Made by a program: the position numbers and the translations under genes
Shown here: positions 50,179-59,244 of the stretch, one piece after another
Layout: every line of letters starts with the position of its first letter
Numbering within the stretch: position 1 is the stretch's first letter
Notes under the pieces: model-generated
Told to the model about the DNA's origin: nothing
The model's database searches: none
What the model saw: only the letters and a program-made list of their open reading frames with translations
Source of the DNA: an uncultured Clostridia bacterium
Lineage (GTDB): Bacteria; Bacillota; Clostridia; Christensenellales; Borkfalkiaceae
NCBI GenBank assembly: GCA_947597925.1
Contig: CANQFA010000007.1
Span: 1-64,000 of the forward strand
DNA: 64,000 nt
Direction: 5' to 3'

Positions 50179-53100
50179 GGTCCTTCCCTCCGCATGCCGC
50201 CGCGATCCCGATGATCTCCGCAAACGTGATTTTTTCCTTCTCGCGCGGCTCTCCCGAAAAGCCGCACATGCCCTTCAGTTTGCAGTATGTACATGCGCCC
50301 GAATAGGGCGACGGGGCGATATTTCCCGACCCCATCTCGCTTTCTGCCTGTTTCGCCGCGAGTTCGCCATAGTCGAGGAGGGTCTCGAAATCCTGCCGCG
50401 GAAAGGCGCAGGTCTTCGTTCCGCTCTCGAAGATCTCACTTGCCTTGCCCCCGCGCACGGTGTCGAATCCCGCGACGACCTCGGGATCGGAGCAGTAGAT
50501 CCCCTCCATGCGGTGCGGGTAGGGATCCCTGCGCTCTCCGTCATCCGTGAACGCGGTCTTTGCGGGAAAATAGAAGCTGCCCGCGGACATGCCCCCCTCG
50601 GACACCGCCCTGAGGTAGAGCTCGAGCTGCAGACTTCTCCCCGTATAGTAGGCCTCGGCGGAGACGTCGAAGTCCCCCGTCTTGTAGTCGATGACGCGCA
50701 CGAAGCCCCCCGAGACGTCCACGCGGTCCGCCTTTCCGCGGATATGGAGGGCGGGAATGGCCACCTCCCCCTCCGTCTTCAGCACGCGGTAGGCGGAATT
50801 GAGAAGCTGCCTGTAGGCGAGGGCGGCGACATTTTCGGCCTCCCATACCAATCTCTCCGCCGCATATCGTCCCGCCGCCGTATCCGCAAGGGCGCCGAAG
50901 ACGGGGCCCGCAAGCAGCGCTTTTGCCGAAGAGGCGGCAGCGGCGCGGCATTCTTCCTCGGTGGAAAACTCGCCGAATCGATCGGCCGTCTCCTTGAGAA
51001 CGGCGTGGATGAAGTTCCCCGTATCCGATCCGAGAAGCGACCTCTCCTCCCGTTCGGAGAGGCGGAGCGCGCCGAGGGCAAATCCCTTGTAGGGGCAGCT
51101 GAAGTACTGCTCGAGGCGGGTAGGCGAGGCGTCTCGGGAAAGCCACAGCTCCCCCGCTCCTTTCGCCGTCTTTTCGTTTTTGCCGCGAAGCTCCTCGGGG
51201 TCCGCGGGCAGGCATTTTTCCTCCTCGCCCGCGTCCATGAGCACGGTGCGCAGGGCGGAGATGCGCCCGATGAGCTCCTCTGCCCGCACCTTGCTCTTCT
51301 CGGCAAAATAGAGGTCGAGGTCGCGGAAAAAGGCGAGCATCGCGGGCTCCCGCTCACTGCGATCGTAGGGGTACAGCTCGGGCATGGGTGCCGTCTTCAT
51401 GCTCTTCTCGAGATAATAGAAGACTTCGGACGGGCTCGTCTCCTCCCCCTTTACGGAGATGGGACAGCTCAGGATGAGCTCCTCGGAAAAGGCACAGAGG
51501 TTGAGGGCGAGGGACTCGCGGGCACGGGCATTGACCACCCGCATGGCGGGGTCTATCTCCACGCGCAGCTTTCCGAGCCGCTCTATTTCGCTGTCGGTGA
51601 TGACGGCGGTATCCTGCGAGACGCGGGGAAGGGCCTCGGTGAGCCCCGCACAGAAGAGGACCTCTGCGCGGCACATCCTGCTCTCGGTGGCATCGCCCAC
51701 AAACACGGCATCGGACCGACGCGGGAGGACGGAGACCGAGTAGGCCTCGAGCCCGCTCGCGATCAGGCGGGAAAATTCACGCGGGGTGAAGACTTCTTCG
51801 CCCGCGACATCCTCCGTCTCGCGCAAGATGCCCTCGAGGGGGGTGAGGTCGGTGAGGGCGCGCTCCTCGGGCGGGAGGCTGCGTGCCAGCGCTTCGGTGA
51901 CCTTTTCCTCCTCCACGAGGGTGCGGAGGGCGCGCACGGCGGCCGTATAATCCCGCCCCGTCGCCTTCTTTCCGAGACGGAAGAGGTCGAGGATGGCGAG
52001 CATCTTCTTGCGGCAGGCGGTGAGCTCTTCGTCGCTGCCGTACCCCTTTCCGCGCACCGCAAGCCCCTTGATCTCCCGCCGCACGCCGCCGCGATAGGCC
52101 CCGTAGCGGAGGAGGTAGTTGCGGTATCCCTCACTCCTTCCGAAATAGACGGAGGAGGCCACCGCATCCGCCTCGTCGGGCAGGGCGCCGTCAGCCGCGG
52201 CGTCGAGGACATTGAGGAGAAAGACGCAGAAGGGATGCTCCGAAAATTTCTTCTTCACGTCGGCAAAATAGGGGATGCGGTAGGCGCGGAAGGCCTTTTG
52301 CACGGCGAGCAGGTAGTCCTCGCTCCCCACGAGCACGGCAATGTCGCTGTAGCGCCTCCCCTCCGCCGCCTCTTTCCTGATGTATGCGGCGATCTTCTCC
52401 ATCTCTTCATTTTCGTCACGCGCCACGAAGGTGCGGACATGGTATGCCCGTGGAAGGTCTCTCGGCGCGCGCTCCGTGGAAAAGAGGGCGCGGGAGACGA
52501 GCAGGGCATCCCCCGCAAGGAGGGTGGGCGCGCGGGTCTCGGCGACTTCCCCTTCGCATGCACGGCGGAAGACGGCCGCCGCCTCGTTGGTATGATATTC
52601 CCTGTCGCCGCCCGTAAAGATGCCCGTCGTCGAGCGGGCCGCACCCGCCGCGGCGCGGATACATGCCTGCCCCTGCCGCGTAAAGGAGGGAAAGGCAAAG
52701 AAGATCACGTGGGCATCGGCCGCCTTTTCGGCGATGAGGGCGGGCAGGAGGGCGAGATAGCCGTTTTCGTCCACGAGGGCGCGCTCCCGCAGAAATTCAT
52801 GATATTTTCCGAGGAGAAAGGCGAGGTCGGAGATCTTCCGCTTCAGGAGCCCCTCCGTCTCCTCGGCACAGGCGAGGAGGTCCTCCTCCGTCACGCGGGA
52901 GGCGGAGAGCTGGGCGATCGTCTCGTAGACCGCCTGTGCCGCCCGCCGCCGAAAGCAGGTGAGCTTGTCCTCATACTTCCCCATGAGCGCCGCGATCTCG
53001 AGCACGGAGCCCTGTTTGGAGAGGGTGCGCCCGCCCGCGTGGAGATTGAGAAAGCGGCGAAAGGTCGTCACCTCGGCGAGGAAGGTCCCCCCGCATGCCT

Positions 53101-53245
53101 TGAGGACGGCGCGCTCGGCGAGGAGGGTGAGCCTGTCCTCGCAGAAGATGATGGTGCGCGCCCCCTCCCTCTCGTGCGTCCCCACTTCCTCCGCAAGCGC
53201 GGAGAGGGCGTCATCTGTCGTGTAAGCCGTGATCAGTTTCGTCAT
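50171..53245 (-). CDS. addB: ATP-dependent nuclease subunit B (AddB-like)
   Basis: AddB is the second subunit of the AddAB helicase-nuclease, with a RecB-type nuclease domain that cuts the 5'-ended strand. The 1024-aa protein has nuclease motif GKADRVDVSGGFVRVIDYKT and four cysteines for the stapling [4Fe-4S] cluster (C717 in YFSCPYKGF; C985, C988 and C994 in ACTYCKLKGMC). The N-terminus has no Walker A: KLITAYTTDDALSALAEEVG replaces the expected glycine-rich loop. This subunit is therefore unlikely to bind ATP. The gene precedes and overlaps addA. A -10-like TATAAT lies near 53275. Confidence 0.88.
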   Translation of the reverse strand: MTKLITAYTTDDALSALAEEVGTHEREGARTIIFCEDRLTLLAERAVLKACGGTFLAEVTTFRRFLNLHAGGRTLSKQGSVLEIAALMGKYEDKLTCFRRRAAQAVYETIAQLSASRVTEEDLLACAEETEGLLKRKISDLAFLLGKYHEFLRERALVDENGYLALLPALIAEKAADAHVIFFAFPSFTRQGQACIRAAAGAARSTTGIFTGGDREYHTNEAAAVFRRACEGEVAETRAPTLLAGDALLVSRALFSTERAPRDLPRAYHVRTFVARDENEEMEKIAAYIRKEAAEGRRYSDIAVLVGSEDYLLAVQKAFRAYRIPYFADVKKKFSEHPFCVFLLNVLDAAADGALPDEADAVASSVYFGRSEGYRNYLLRYGAYRGGVRREIKGLAVRGKGYGSDEELTACRKKMLAILDLFRLGKKATGRDYTAAVRALRTLVEEEKVTEALARSLPPEERALTDLTPLEGILRETEDVAGEEVFTPREFSRLIASGLEAYSVSVLPRRSDAVFVGDATESRMCRAEVLFCAGLTEALPRVSQDTAVITDSEIERLGKLRVEIDPAMRVVNARARESLALNLCAFSEELILSCPISVKGEETSPSEVFYYLEKSMKTAPMPELYPYDRSEREPAMLAFFRDLDLYFAEKSKVRAEELIGRISALRTVLMDAGEEEKCLPADPEELRGKNEKTAKGAGELWLSRDASPTRLEQYFSCPYKGFALGALRLSEREERSLLGSDTGNFIHAVLKETADRFGEFSTEEECRAAAASSAKALLAGPVFGALADTAAGRYAAERLVWEAENVAALAYRQLLNSAYRVLKTEGEVAIPALHIRGKADRVDVSGGFVRVIDYKTGDFDVSAEAYYTGRSLQLELYLRAVSEGGMSAGSFYFPAKTAFTDDGERRDPYPHRMEGIYCSDPEVVAGFDTVRGGKASEIFESGTKTCAFPRQDFETLLDYGELAAKQAESEMGSGNIAPSPYSGACTYCKLKGMCGFSGEPREKEKITFAEIIGIAAACGGKDHE

Positions 53246-53321
53246 GCTTCGTCCGTAAAAAAATTTTTTCTTCCATTATACCATATTTTCCAAAAAAGTC
53301 CCCGCTTTTTCCCATTTTATT

Positions 53322-53350
53322 TTTACAAACGGAAAGTTTTGTGCTATAAT
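53322..53350 (+). promoter_or_regulatory. Promoter of the 327-aa lipoprotein gene
   Basis: TTTACA (53322-53327), a 17-base spacer and TATAAT (53345-53350), divergent from addB. Confidence 0.75.
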
Positions 53351-53379
53351 AGAGGAAAGTCAACTCAAGCGGAGCCGAT

Positions 53380-54363
53380 ATGAAACGAATTTCTCTTGTC
53401 GGGGCGGCCCTCCTTGCCCCCCTCTTCCTCTTCGCAGGATGCGTGCAGGCCTCTGCCCTTCCCCTCAAGGCGAACTGGTATGCAAACACAAATAACCTCA
53501 CCGATATCTCGGGAACGAGGGAAAGGCTCACCTATGACCTCTCCTTCTCTCCCGCAGAGCCCGCGGGCGAAGTCACGGCGGAATACCACGGCACGCTCGT
53601 GACGGAGCTTGAAAATGTGACCATCACGGCGGACAAGCGGCCCGAGGGGCTCGCCGTCGGCTTCACGGGGTATCACCTGAGGAGCGAGACCACCCTTGCG
53701 GGCGTCTTCTCCCTCAATGGGGAAAAGGGCGAGAGCTTCGAGGCGGACACCATCGTCTCCGACGTCTGGTTCACGAGCGCCGCAGAGGGCCTCCGCCCCG
53801 TCCGCAGCGTGAAATCGGTGGATATCCATATCCCCAACTCGGCGGCATCCTCGGCAAGCGAACTCGCCGTCCGCTATACCTACACCTTTACCGCCGCATA
53901 CAATGAGGCCGTCACGAGGGCGGAACTCACCCTCGCGGAGAGCGGAAAGGAGGAGGTGAAGCGCACCCTTTCGCTCGGCAGCGGCGGGAGCTTTTTCGAC
54001 AACGAGGAGATCGCCTTTGCCCTGCGCGCGCTCACGCTCACGGGCTCCCTCTCCTTCCGCACGGTGGACCCCGCGAGGATGGAGGAGGCCGATATCATCA
54101 ACTTTGCCGCGGCCGCCGCTGTCAAGCAGGAGACGAACTTCTTGATGGGCGATAAGACCGTCACCGAAGTGGACGGGATGCGCATCTCCTATGGCTACGG
54201 CGGGGACAACGGCGGGCAGGCACAGACCGCGGTCTATGCGGTGTGCACCAACCCCGAGGAGAACCTGTACCGCAATGTGCTTCTCCGCCTCGAGACATCT
54301 GCGCTCTACGGGCTCGGCACCTTTACCTACGAACTCAAGGAAGCGCAGTTCGCGCAAAAATAA
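53380..54363 (+). CDS. Hypothetical secreted lipoprotein
   Basis: This 327-aa lipoprotein has a type-II signal peptide (MKRISLVGAALLAPLFLFAG then C21). The mature part is predicted mostly beta (LTYDLSFSPAEPAGEVTAEY, YTYTFTAAYNEAVTRAELTL, ISYGYGGDNGGQAQTAVYAV). No catalytic motif or family is recognised. Promoter, ribosome site and terminator all fit this strand, so the long antisense frame over it is rejected. It may be an outer-face protein of unknown function. Confidence 0.85.
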   Translation: MKRISLVGAALLAPLFLFAGCVQASALPLKANWYANTNNLTDISGTRERLTYDLSFSPAEPAGEVTAEYHGTLVTELENVTITADKRPEGLAVGFTGYHLRSETTLAGVFSLNGEKGESFEADTIVSDVWFTSAAEGLRPVRSVKSVDIHIPNSAASSASELAVRYTYTFTAAYNEAVTRAELTLAESGKEEVKRTLSLGSGGSFFDNEEIAFALRALTLTGSLSFRTVDPARMEEADIINFAAAAAVKQETNFLMGDKTVTEVDGMRISYGYGGDNGGQAQTAVYAVCTNPEENLYRNVLLRLETSALYGLGTFTYELKEAQFAQK

Positions 54364-54379
54364 CACAAAACGCCAAAAA

Positions 54380-54406
54380 CCGCGGGCATTGACCCGCGGT
54401 TTTTTT
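54380..54406. terminator. Bidirectional terminator between two convergent genes
   Basis: CCGCGGG-CATTGA-CCCGCGG (54380-54399) has TTTTTTT after it on the plus strand, and TTTTTGG after it on the minus strand. It ends both the lipoprotein and hpt transcripts. Confidence 0.92.
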
Positions 54407-54416
54407 GACCCCATGT

Positions 54417-54956
54417 TTACTTTTCGTAGACTTCTCTCTTTAAGATCCCGATATAGGGAAGGTTGCGATAGCGCTCATCGTAGTCGAGCCCATAGCCGAT
54501 AACGAACTCATTTTCGATGTCGAAGCAGTTGTAGTCGGGCGCGATGTCATATTCCCTTCTTCCCTGCTTATTGAGAAGGGTGACGATGATGACGGAGGCG
54601 GCGCCCCGCTCGGTGAGGAGTGCTTTGAGGTTGGCGAGGGTAAACCCGCTGTCGATGATGTCCTCCACGATGATGACATCCCGCCCCTTTACATCGCGGT
54701 CGAGATCCTTCTTGATGCGAAGTTTTCCCGAAGAGACGGCGCCCGAGCCGTACGAGGAGACGGACATGAAGTCGAGCTCCACGGGGCAGGACAGGTGGCG
54801 GATAAAGTCCGAGTAAAAGATGATGCTCCCCTTCAGAATGCCCACGACGAGTGGGCGCTTGTCGCGGTAGAGCTCGTCGACCTCGAGGGCGATCTCCTTG
54901 ACGCGCGTACGAAGTTGATCTTCGGTGAGCATGATGCGTTCGCAGTCCTGATGCAT
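54417..54956 (-). CDS. hpt: Hypoxanthine phosphoribosyltransferase
   Basis: Hpt makes IMP and GMP from hypoxanthine or guanine and PRPP. The 179-aa protein carries the PRPP-binding motif VIIVEDIIDSGFTLANL, the flexible-loop SSYGSGAVSSGKLRI, and FVIGYGLDYDERYRN in the C-terminal base site. GGAGG lies before the ATG at 54956. It follows tilS by only 25 bases on the same strand, the common tilS-hpt arrangement of Firmicutes. ftsH does not follow. Confidence 0.96.
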   Translation of the reverse strand: MHQDCERIMLTEDQLRTRVKEIALEVDELYRDKRPLVVGILKGSIIFYSDFIRHLSCPVELDFMSVSSYGSGAVSSGKLRIKKDLDRDVKGRDVIIVEDIIDSGFTLANLKALLTERGAASVIIVTLLNKQGRREYDIAPDYNCFDIENEFVIGYGLDYDERYRNLPYIGILKREVYEK

Positions 54957-54981
54957 AAATTTCCTCCGTAATTTGATATCT

Positions 54982-56301
54982 TTATTCTATGACCGCCCGC
55001 CGCTTGGCGGAAGCAGTCACTTTGACACTATCCGAGATCTCCACGCCGACGACGACGAGCACCTCGCTGCCCTTCGCGATGACGGGAAGTTTTCTCCCCA
55101 GCCGCGCGGGGATCTTGCGGCCCGAGAGGAACTTTTTGAGGGTCTGTCTCTTGGCATGGTATGGGGTAATGACGTCACCCTCCCTCCGCATGCGCACCAC
55201 ACAGCCCGCGGGGAAGGCATCGGGATCGACGAGGAGTTTCCGTCCCCTTTCGTTCACCGCCATGTCGATGGGGAACTCTTCGCCCACCTCGCGCACGGAA
55301 AATGCGGCGGGACGAAGATAGAGCCCCTCCTCGGGCGAAAAGGGCGTCTCTTCGAAGTTCTCCTCAAACTCCCAACAGAAGACGAGGTAGCCCCCCTCGC
55401 GGATGGCAATGCGCCGCCACGGCACATCTTTCACGGGCAGGATGACCTTTTTGCCGCTCTGCGCCCTGCGAAGGCGGGAGAGTTCGTCGAGATTGGCGCG
55501 CGTGTAGTCATAGATCCCCGTCTGCCGCATGCACGCAAGGCAGGCACGGGCAAAGAGCACGTCGGGAAGGTCCACGGGCACCCACTCCTCGTCGAGCACG
55601 CGGACGATCTTCTCCTCGGCGAGCGCCTGCAGGAAGTCGTCCTCCTCTGCCGCGAGCGAGGCAAACTCCACGAGATGCTTCTTTGCTCCCTCGTGGATCT
55701 TTTCGAAGGCGGGCAGCGCGGTATGGCGGATATAATTTCTGGTGAGATCCTGATTTTCGTTGGTCGAGTCCTCGACATGGGGTAGCCCGTTTGCGTCCGC
55801 ATAGGCCTCGAGCTCGGCGCGCGTGACCGTGAGGAGAGGGCGCTTAAGGAGGCCTCCGCGCTCGGTGACGGCCTTCATGCCTGCAATGCCCGTACCACGG
55901 GCGAGACGGAAGAGAATGGTCTCGGCGACGTCGTCTGCATGATGCGCCGTCGCGACAAAGTCGGCCTCTCCTCCATCGATAACGCCGAAAAATGCGCTGT
56001 AGCGCACGGCGCGGGCGACCTCTTCGAGGCTTCCGCCCCCCTCCCTCTGCAGTGCAGGCACATCTTCCCGCACGATCTTCAGGGGGATGCCCCAGTCGCA
56101 GCAGAGCTTCTTGCAGAACTCCATATCGCCGAGAGACTCCGCGCCGCGGATGCCGTGCTCGACGTGGATGGCGGAAAGCGTGATACCCATGTCCGAGGCC
56201 TGCGCATGAAAAGCGTGCAAGAGGCACACCGAATCGATGCCGCCCGAGAGCGCCACGCACACCCGTTTTCCCGCATAAGGAGAGGCATCGAAGAGCTTCA
56301 C
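54982..56301 (-). CDS. tilS: tRNA(Ile)-lysidine synthase
   Basis: TilS modifies cytidine 34 of tRNA-Ile(CAU) to lysidine, allowing it to read AUA. The 439-aa protein has the PP-loop VALSGGIDSVCLLHA, then IHVEHGIRG and TAHHADDVAETILFRLARGT, and a C-terminal extension typical of the longer bacterial enzymes. The start is a GTG at 56301 that overlaps the upstream membrane-protein stop (GTGA), with GGAGGGGAC before it. Longer frames with an ATG much further upstream run through that gene and are rejected. Confidence 0.95.
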   Translation of the reverse strand: MKLFDASPYAGKRVCVALSGGIDSVCLLHAFHAQASDMGITLSAIHVEHGIRGAESLGDMEFCKKLCCDWGIPLKIVREDVPALQREGGGSLEEVARAVRYSAFFGVIDGGEADFVATAHHADDVAETILFRLARGTGIAGMKAVTERGGLLKRPLLTVTRAELEAYADANGLPHVEDSTNENQDLTRNYIRHTALPAFEKIHEGAKKHLVEFASLAAEEDDFLQALAEEKIVRVLDEEWVPVDLPDVLFARACLACMRQTGIYDYTRANLDELSRLRRAQSGKKVILPVKDVPWRRIAIREGGYLVFCWEFEENFEETPFSPEEGLYLRPAAFSVREVGEEFPIDMAVNERGRKLLVDPDAFPAGCVVRMRREGDVITPYHAKRQTLKKFLSGRKIPARLGRKLPVIAKGSEVLVVVGVEISDSVKVTASAKRRAVIE

Positions 56302-57182
56302 GGCGTCCCCTCCTCCGCGAGCGACCGCACGAAGGACTCGGCGTTCACATCGGCAATATTGATACAATAGATCGCAAAGGGAAGGGTGAGGAGGATGGAG
56401 AGCAGTGGGCTTATGAAGAAGAGCAGGAGGGCGAGGAGGACGATCGCGGCGAGCAGGATGGCCGTCACCGCGAGACTGGAGGCGATGTTGCGCACGGTCA
56501 AAACCTTTTTGAGAGGGAATTTGCGGCCGCCGTGGATGAGCCATGCCGCGATCAGCGAGAGCGCGCTCCCGAGGAAGAGGAAGACGGTAAAGAGGAGGAT
56601 GCCGTAGATCCGCATGACCGCGATGAGCACGAGCGCCGCGATCAGGATGAGACTTTGGAAGAGGGGCACGAGGGTATGGGCTATGAGGAACTGCTTGACA
56701 TTCCGCCGTGCCGTACGCCTGCGAAGGGCATACCGTGTCGCGAAACCGGCGGCATAGATCCCGAGAGAGAGGACCGAGGCCGCGACCGCGACATAGGCGA
56801 CGAGCTTGCCCGTATAGCCGTCTACGATGGCGGCAAGCGAACTTTCGAACCCCTCGGTCGAGGCACTGAGCGTCTCGAAAAAGCCGCGCACCGTATTCTG
56901 CAGCCAGTTGCTGTCCACCACGTTTGCGAGGACTTCGAAGAAATTTCCGTTCCAATCGATCTCGGAGAAGGCATATGCGAGGAAATCCCCCACCGAGACG
57001 GACGACTCCGCGACGGAGAGACGGATGAGCTCCGTGACATCCCCGAGAAGTTCCCCCGTGGCGCGCACGAAGGAGGACGCAAAGAAGACGGCGGCAATGA
57101 TGAGAAAGAGATAGACGATGCCCATCGGAATAAAGAGAAACACGAAGCTTCGGAAAAAATTCTTGAGTGCAGTCTTTATCAT
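56298..57182 (-). CDS. Hypothetical polytopic membrane protein
   Basis: This 294-aa protein has about five to six membrane segments: FVFLFIPMGIVYLFLIIAA near the N-terminus, LVAYVAVAASVLSLGIYAAG in the middle, and three clustered ones (LILIAALVLIAVMRIYGILL, LLAAIVLLALLLFFISPLL). An acidic extracellular loop of about 70 residues lies between the first and second. No family is recognised. It is first in an operon with tilS and hpt and overlaps tilS by four bases. A ribosome site (GGGAG) precedes the ATG. Confidence 0.8.
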   Translation of the reverse strand: MIKTALKNFFRSFVFLFIPMGIVYLFLIIAAVFFASSFVRATGELLGDVTELIRLSVAESSVSVGDFLAYAFSEIDWNGNFFEVLANVVDSNWLQNTVRGFFETLSASTEGFESSLAAIVDGYTGKLVAYVAVAASVLSLGIYAAGFATRYALRRRTARRNVKQFLIAHTLVPLFQSLILIAALVLIAVMRIYGILLFTVFLFLGSALSLIAAWLIHGGRKFPLKKVLTVRNIASSLAVTAILLAAIVLLALLLFFISPLLSILLTLPFAIYCINIADVNAESFVRSLAEEGTP

Positions 57183-57376
57183 ATCTCGCTCCCGACTATG
57201 ATTTTACCCCGAATGCGCTCGCTTGTCAAGCCGCTTCAAAAAATTTCTTCCCGAAAATTCGCGTAAATCCCACCTCATTCCTCCCCAATCCCCCGTCCCT
57301 CACCTTCCCGAAAGGAGGGCTCGGCGGCGCGCGCAAAGAATCTTGGGAAAAATTGCGATTTCAAAGGCAAAAACAG

Positions 57377-57406
57377 TTGACAAGGGCGGGGCTTTCCGTG
57401 TAAAAT
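57377..57406 (+). promoter_or_regulatory. Promoter of the tRNA cluster
   Basis: TTGACA (57377-57382), an 18-base spacer and TAAAAT (57401-57406) lie 33 bases before tRNA-fMet. The segment 57183-57376 shows nothing else I can support. Confidence 0.8.
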
Positions 57407-57438
57407 AAATAAGCTATTCGATATTCGGATGGCTTTAT

Positions 57439-57515
57439 CGCGGGGTAGAGCAGTCAGGCAGCTCGTCGGGCTCATAACCCGGAGGTCGTAGGTTCAAATC
57501 CTACCCCCGCAACCA
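57439..57515 (+). tRNA. Initiator tRNA-fMet(CAT)
   Basis: The gene begins CGCGGGG and ends CCCCGCAACCA, so C1 faces A72, the unpaired end typical of initiator tRNA. The anticodon stem has three G-C pairs (GGG/CCC) around CTCATAA. CCA is encoded. It is first in a cluster of three. Confidence 0.95.
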
Positions 57516-57518
57516 TAC

Positions 57519-57595
57519 GGCGATGTAGCTTAGCTGGTTAGAGCGATCGGTTCATACCCGATAGGTCAGCGGTTCGAATCCACTCATCGCTACCA
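57519..57595 (+). tRNA. tRNA-Met(CAT), elongator type
   Basis: The gene begins GGCGATG and ends CATCGCTACCA with a paired acceptor end. The anticodon loop is TTCATAC with anticodon CAT. Without modification data, a tRNA-Ile(CAT) read by TilS cannot be fully excluded, but the stem (ATCGG/CCGAT) fits elongator Met better. Confidence 0.85.
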
Positions 57596-57678
57596 GAACT
57601 TGATTTCGGCAACAGCCGATGAGATAGCGCCTCGACTTCGGGCGCACCTCCCGCCTCGGGAGGATGAAAATTGAATAC

Positions 57679-57753
57679 GGCCCGTTGGTCAAGCGGTTAA
57701 GACATCACCCTTTCACGGTGGTAACATGGGTTCGATTCCCGTACGGGTCACCA
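57679..57753 (+). tRNA. tRNA-Glu(TTC)
   Basis: The gene begins GGCCCGT and ends ACGGGTCACCA with CCA encoded. The anticodon loop is CTTTCAC with anticodon TTC. The 83 bases between it and tRNA-Met hold two short hairpins and no gene. The integrated element starts after it. Confidence 0.93.
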
Positions 57754-57758
57754 GATGG

Positions 57759-57810
57759 GAACAAGTCGAACACCCTCGTAAGTTTACGATGGATTCGACT
57801 TGTTCTTTTC
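57759..57810 (+). terminator. Terminator of the tRNA cluster
   Basis: GAACAAGTCGAA / TTCGACTTGTTC (12 bp) with an inner CGTAA/TTACG stem is followed by TTTTC. It begins five bases after the tRNA-Glu CCA. Confidence 0.88.
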
Positions 57811-57820
57811 ATTTAACCAC

Positions 57821-57855
57821 AAAAGCCGCTCTTGAAGGAGCGGCTTTTAATTTAT
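57821..57855 (+). terminator. Second hairpin terminator after the tRNA cluster
   Basis: AAAAGCCGCTC-TTGAAG-GAGCGGCTTTT is followed by AATTT. It is nearly symmetrical and may act both ways at the boundary of the integrated element. From 57856 to 58039 I see no gene. Confidence 0.8.
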
Positions 57856-58039
57856 AAATTTATAACTCATGCACGATACCATTTATAGCTAAATGGCTTA
57901 TCCAAATCTTTTTGTCTTCATTAGGACACACATTTTCTATGTTTGGAACAAGGACGACGAAAGGTGCAGCGAGTTCGGCACGATCGGAGTTCAAAGCTTT
58001 GGCGGCGGAATCCGCAGAATCGCATAAAAGGGGCATACC

Positions 58040-58240
58040 ATGTACGAAACCTACGCTTACATAAACTCTTTGAACAAGGGCAAAATCACCCCCACGGAAA
58101 CGGCTAAAATCACAGTATTAGAAAAAGTCGGAGATAACGACTATATTGTGAACTACAATGGCGTAAAATGCCACGCGCTTTTTAACCCGTTTGTCTGCGC
58201 TTTCTTTGCGGACGATATTTACAGGAGAGTAGCGGAATGA
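58040..58240 (+). CDS. Small conserved mobile-element protein
   Basis: This 66-aa protein begins MYETYAYINSLNKGKITPTE and continues NDYIVNYNGVKCHALFNPFVC. From memory, proteins of this type are common in rolling-circle or integrative elements of Clostridia; no function is known to me. It has a mixed beta character and one or two cysteines. Its start codon lies inside a one-mismatch copy of the recurring motif (TACCATGTACG). It overlaps the next small gene by four bases. Confidence 0.75.
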   Translation: MYETYAYINSLNKGKITPTETAKITVLEKVGDNDYIVNYNGVKCHALFNPFVCAFFADDIYRRVAE

Positions 58241-58581
58241 GCTACGGATACAAGATTTGCTACCGTGAGGAAAGCTCGGAGGAATATGTCAGACACTACA
58301 TGACTTATAACTTCCGGCAGGCGATACGGGCATTGACCTATTACAAGCAATATCCACCGCGAGCGCGGGAGGACGGCCATGAACTGAATAACCCCACATG
58401 GACGATAATTCCTATATCAAGAGATGAAGTCCTTGCGGGGATAGGCAAGCGCGTCGCCGATGCGGTGATGATCCTCGATTCTCTCAAAGTCACACCGTCC
58501 GAAATGTTCATTGAAATAGGTGTTTTGCACCGTCGTCACGTGCCGATGCGACTTGAAGTTATAATCTTTCACTTCATATAG
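58237..58581 (+). CDS. Small element protein fused at its 3' end to antisense rep sequence
   Basis: The first 69 codons (58237-58443) encode a protein beginning MSYGYKICYREESSEEYVRH and ending IPISRDEVLAGI. From memory, element proteins of this type are about 75-80 residues and end shortly after AGI. Here the frame continues as GKRVADAVMILDSLKV, which is only the complement of the rep gene. So the natural C-terminus has been lost and a false 45-residue tail added by a deletion. The product may still be made. It overlaps the previous gene by four bases. Function unknown. Confidence 0.6.
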   Translation: MSYGYKICYREESSEEYVRHYMTYNFRQAIRALTYYKQYPPRAREDGHELNNPTWTIIPISRDEVLAGIGKRVADAVMILDSLKVTPSEMFIEIGVLHRRHVPMRLEVIIFHFI

Positions 58582-59244
58582 AATCCCAGGCATGGTACCC
58601 TCTGGTATCGTGAAGATGCCATGAAAATGCAGGCGCTTTTTCTCAGGGGAACGCTCCCATACTCCTATATACTTCCAACATTTACGACTACAAAACAGGC
58701 TCAAACAATTTTTCAGCTTCTTTCTGAATGTTTCCTCGGTATGCTTTGCACCGTCGTAGGTGAAGGTGACAAAGAAGTTAAAGTCCTGCAAATTTGCTTT
58801 CCGCGTGAGCCTGATACGGCGGGCAATAAGGTTGCGCTTTTTACGGGCAAGGTTGCTTTCCACATAGGTTCTCAGCGCATCGTCGTTCTTGAAATACGGG
58901 CGTAGCTTCTCCATGAGAACAGTTTTCCGCGCTCCATACTTCATAAACACGCATTGTTGATATATCTCGTTGAACAGTTCCCGCTTTGTCATGACTTTTG
59001 GTTCTCCGTGTTCGTTCAGAATCCCGCTCGGCGTTTCGGCAGGCTCAATAGGCGTGAGGTCGTCTTTTTTATCGGTAGACTTGGACATGGTGGTCTCGTT
59101 TTGCGTCTTTGGCGGCTCTTTTTGCTCCCCAACGGTGATCAATTCTTCCTTCGGCTTTCTTCTTGGCTTATAACGGCGCGTCGTATGTGGAATAGCAATA
59201 TAATGGCTGCCGTCAAAATAGACCTTACATTCTGGACTCGGCAT
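58417..59244 (-). pseudogene. Rolling-circle replication initiator (HUH Rep), 3'-truncated
   Basis: This 275-aa frame encodes a Rep with the HUH motif in LHFHGIF (HFH) and a preceding FFVTFTYDGAKHTEE strand; RPE-type charged N-terminus. In related Reps, as I recall them, the third motif continues as Y-x-x-K-Y with about 80 further residues. Here the frame reads DALAY then PRKDFIS and stops. The break falls at 58441-58444, where the convergent small gene is also cut. The catalytic tyrosine helix is therefore disrupted, and the protein is probably inactive. It overlaps the upstream ATPase stop by one base (TAATG). Confidence 0.75.

Noticed and set aside
49826-53383. A 1185-aa plus-strand frame over addA and addB
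   Set aside because: Both AddA and AddB motifs are read on the minus strand. The plus frame has no motif.
53365-54414. A 349-aa minus-strand frame over the 327-aa lipoprotein
   Set aside because: Promoter, ribosome site, signal peptide and terminator all support the plus strand.
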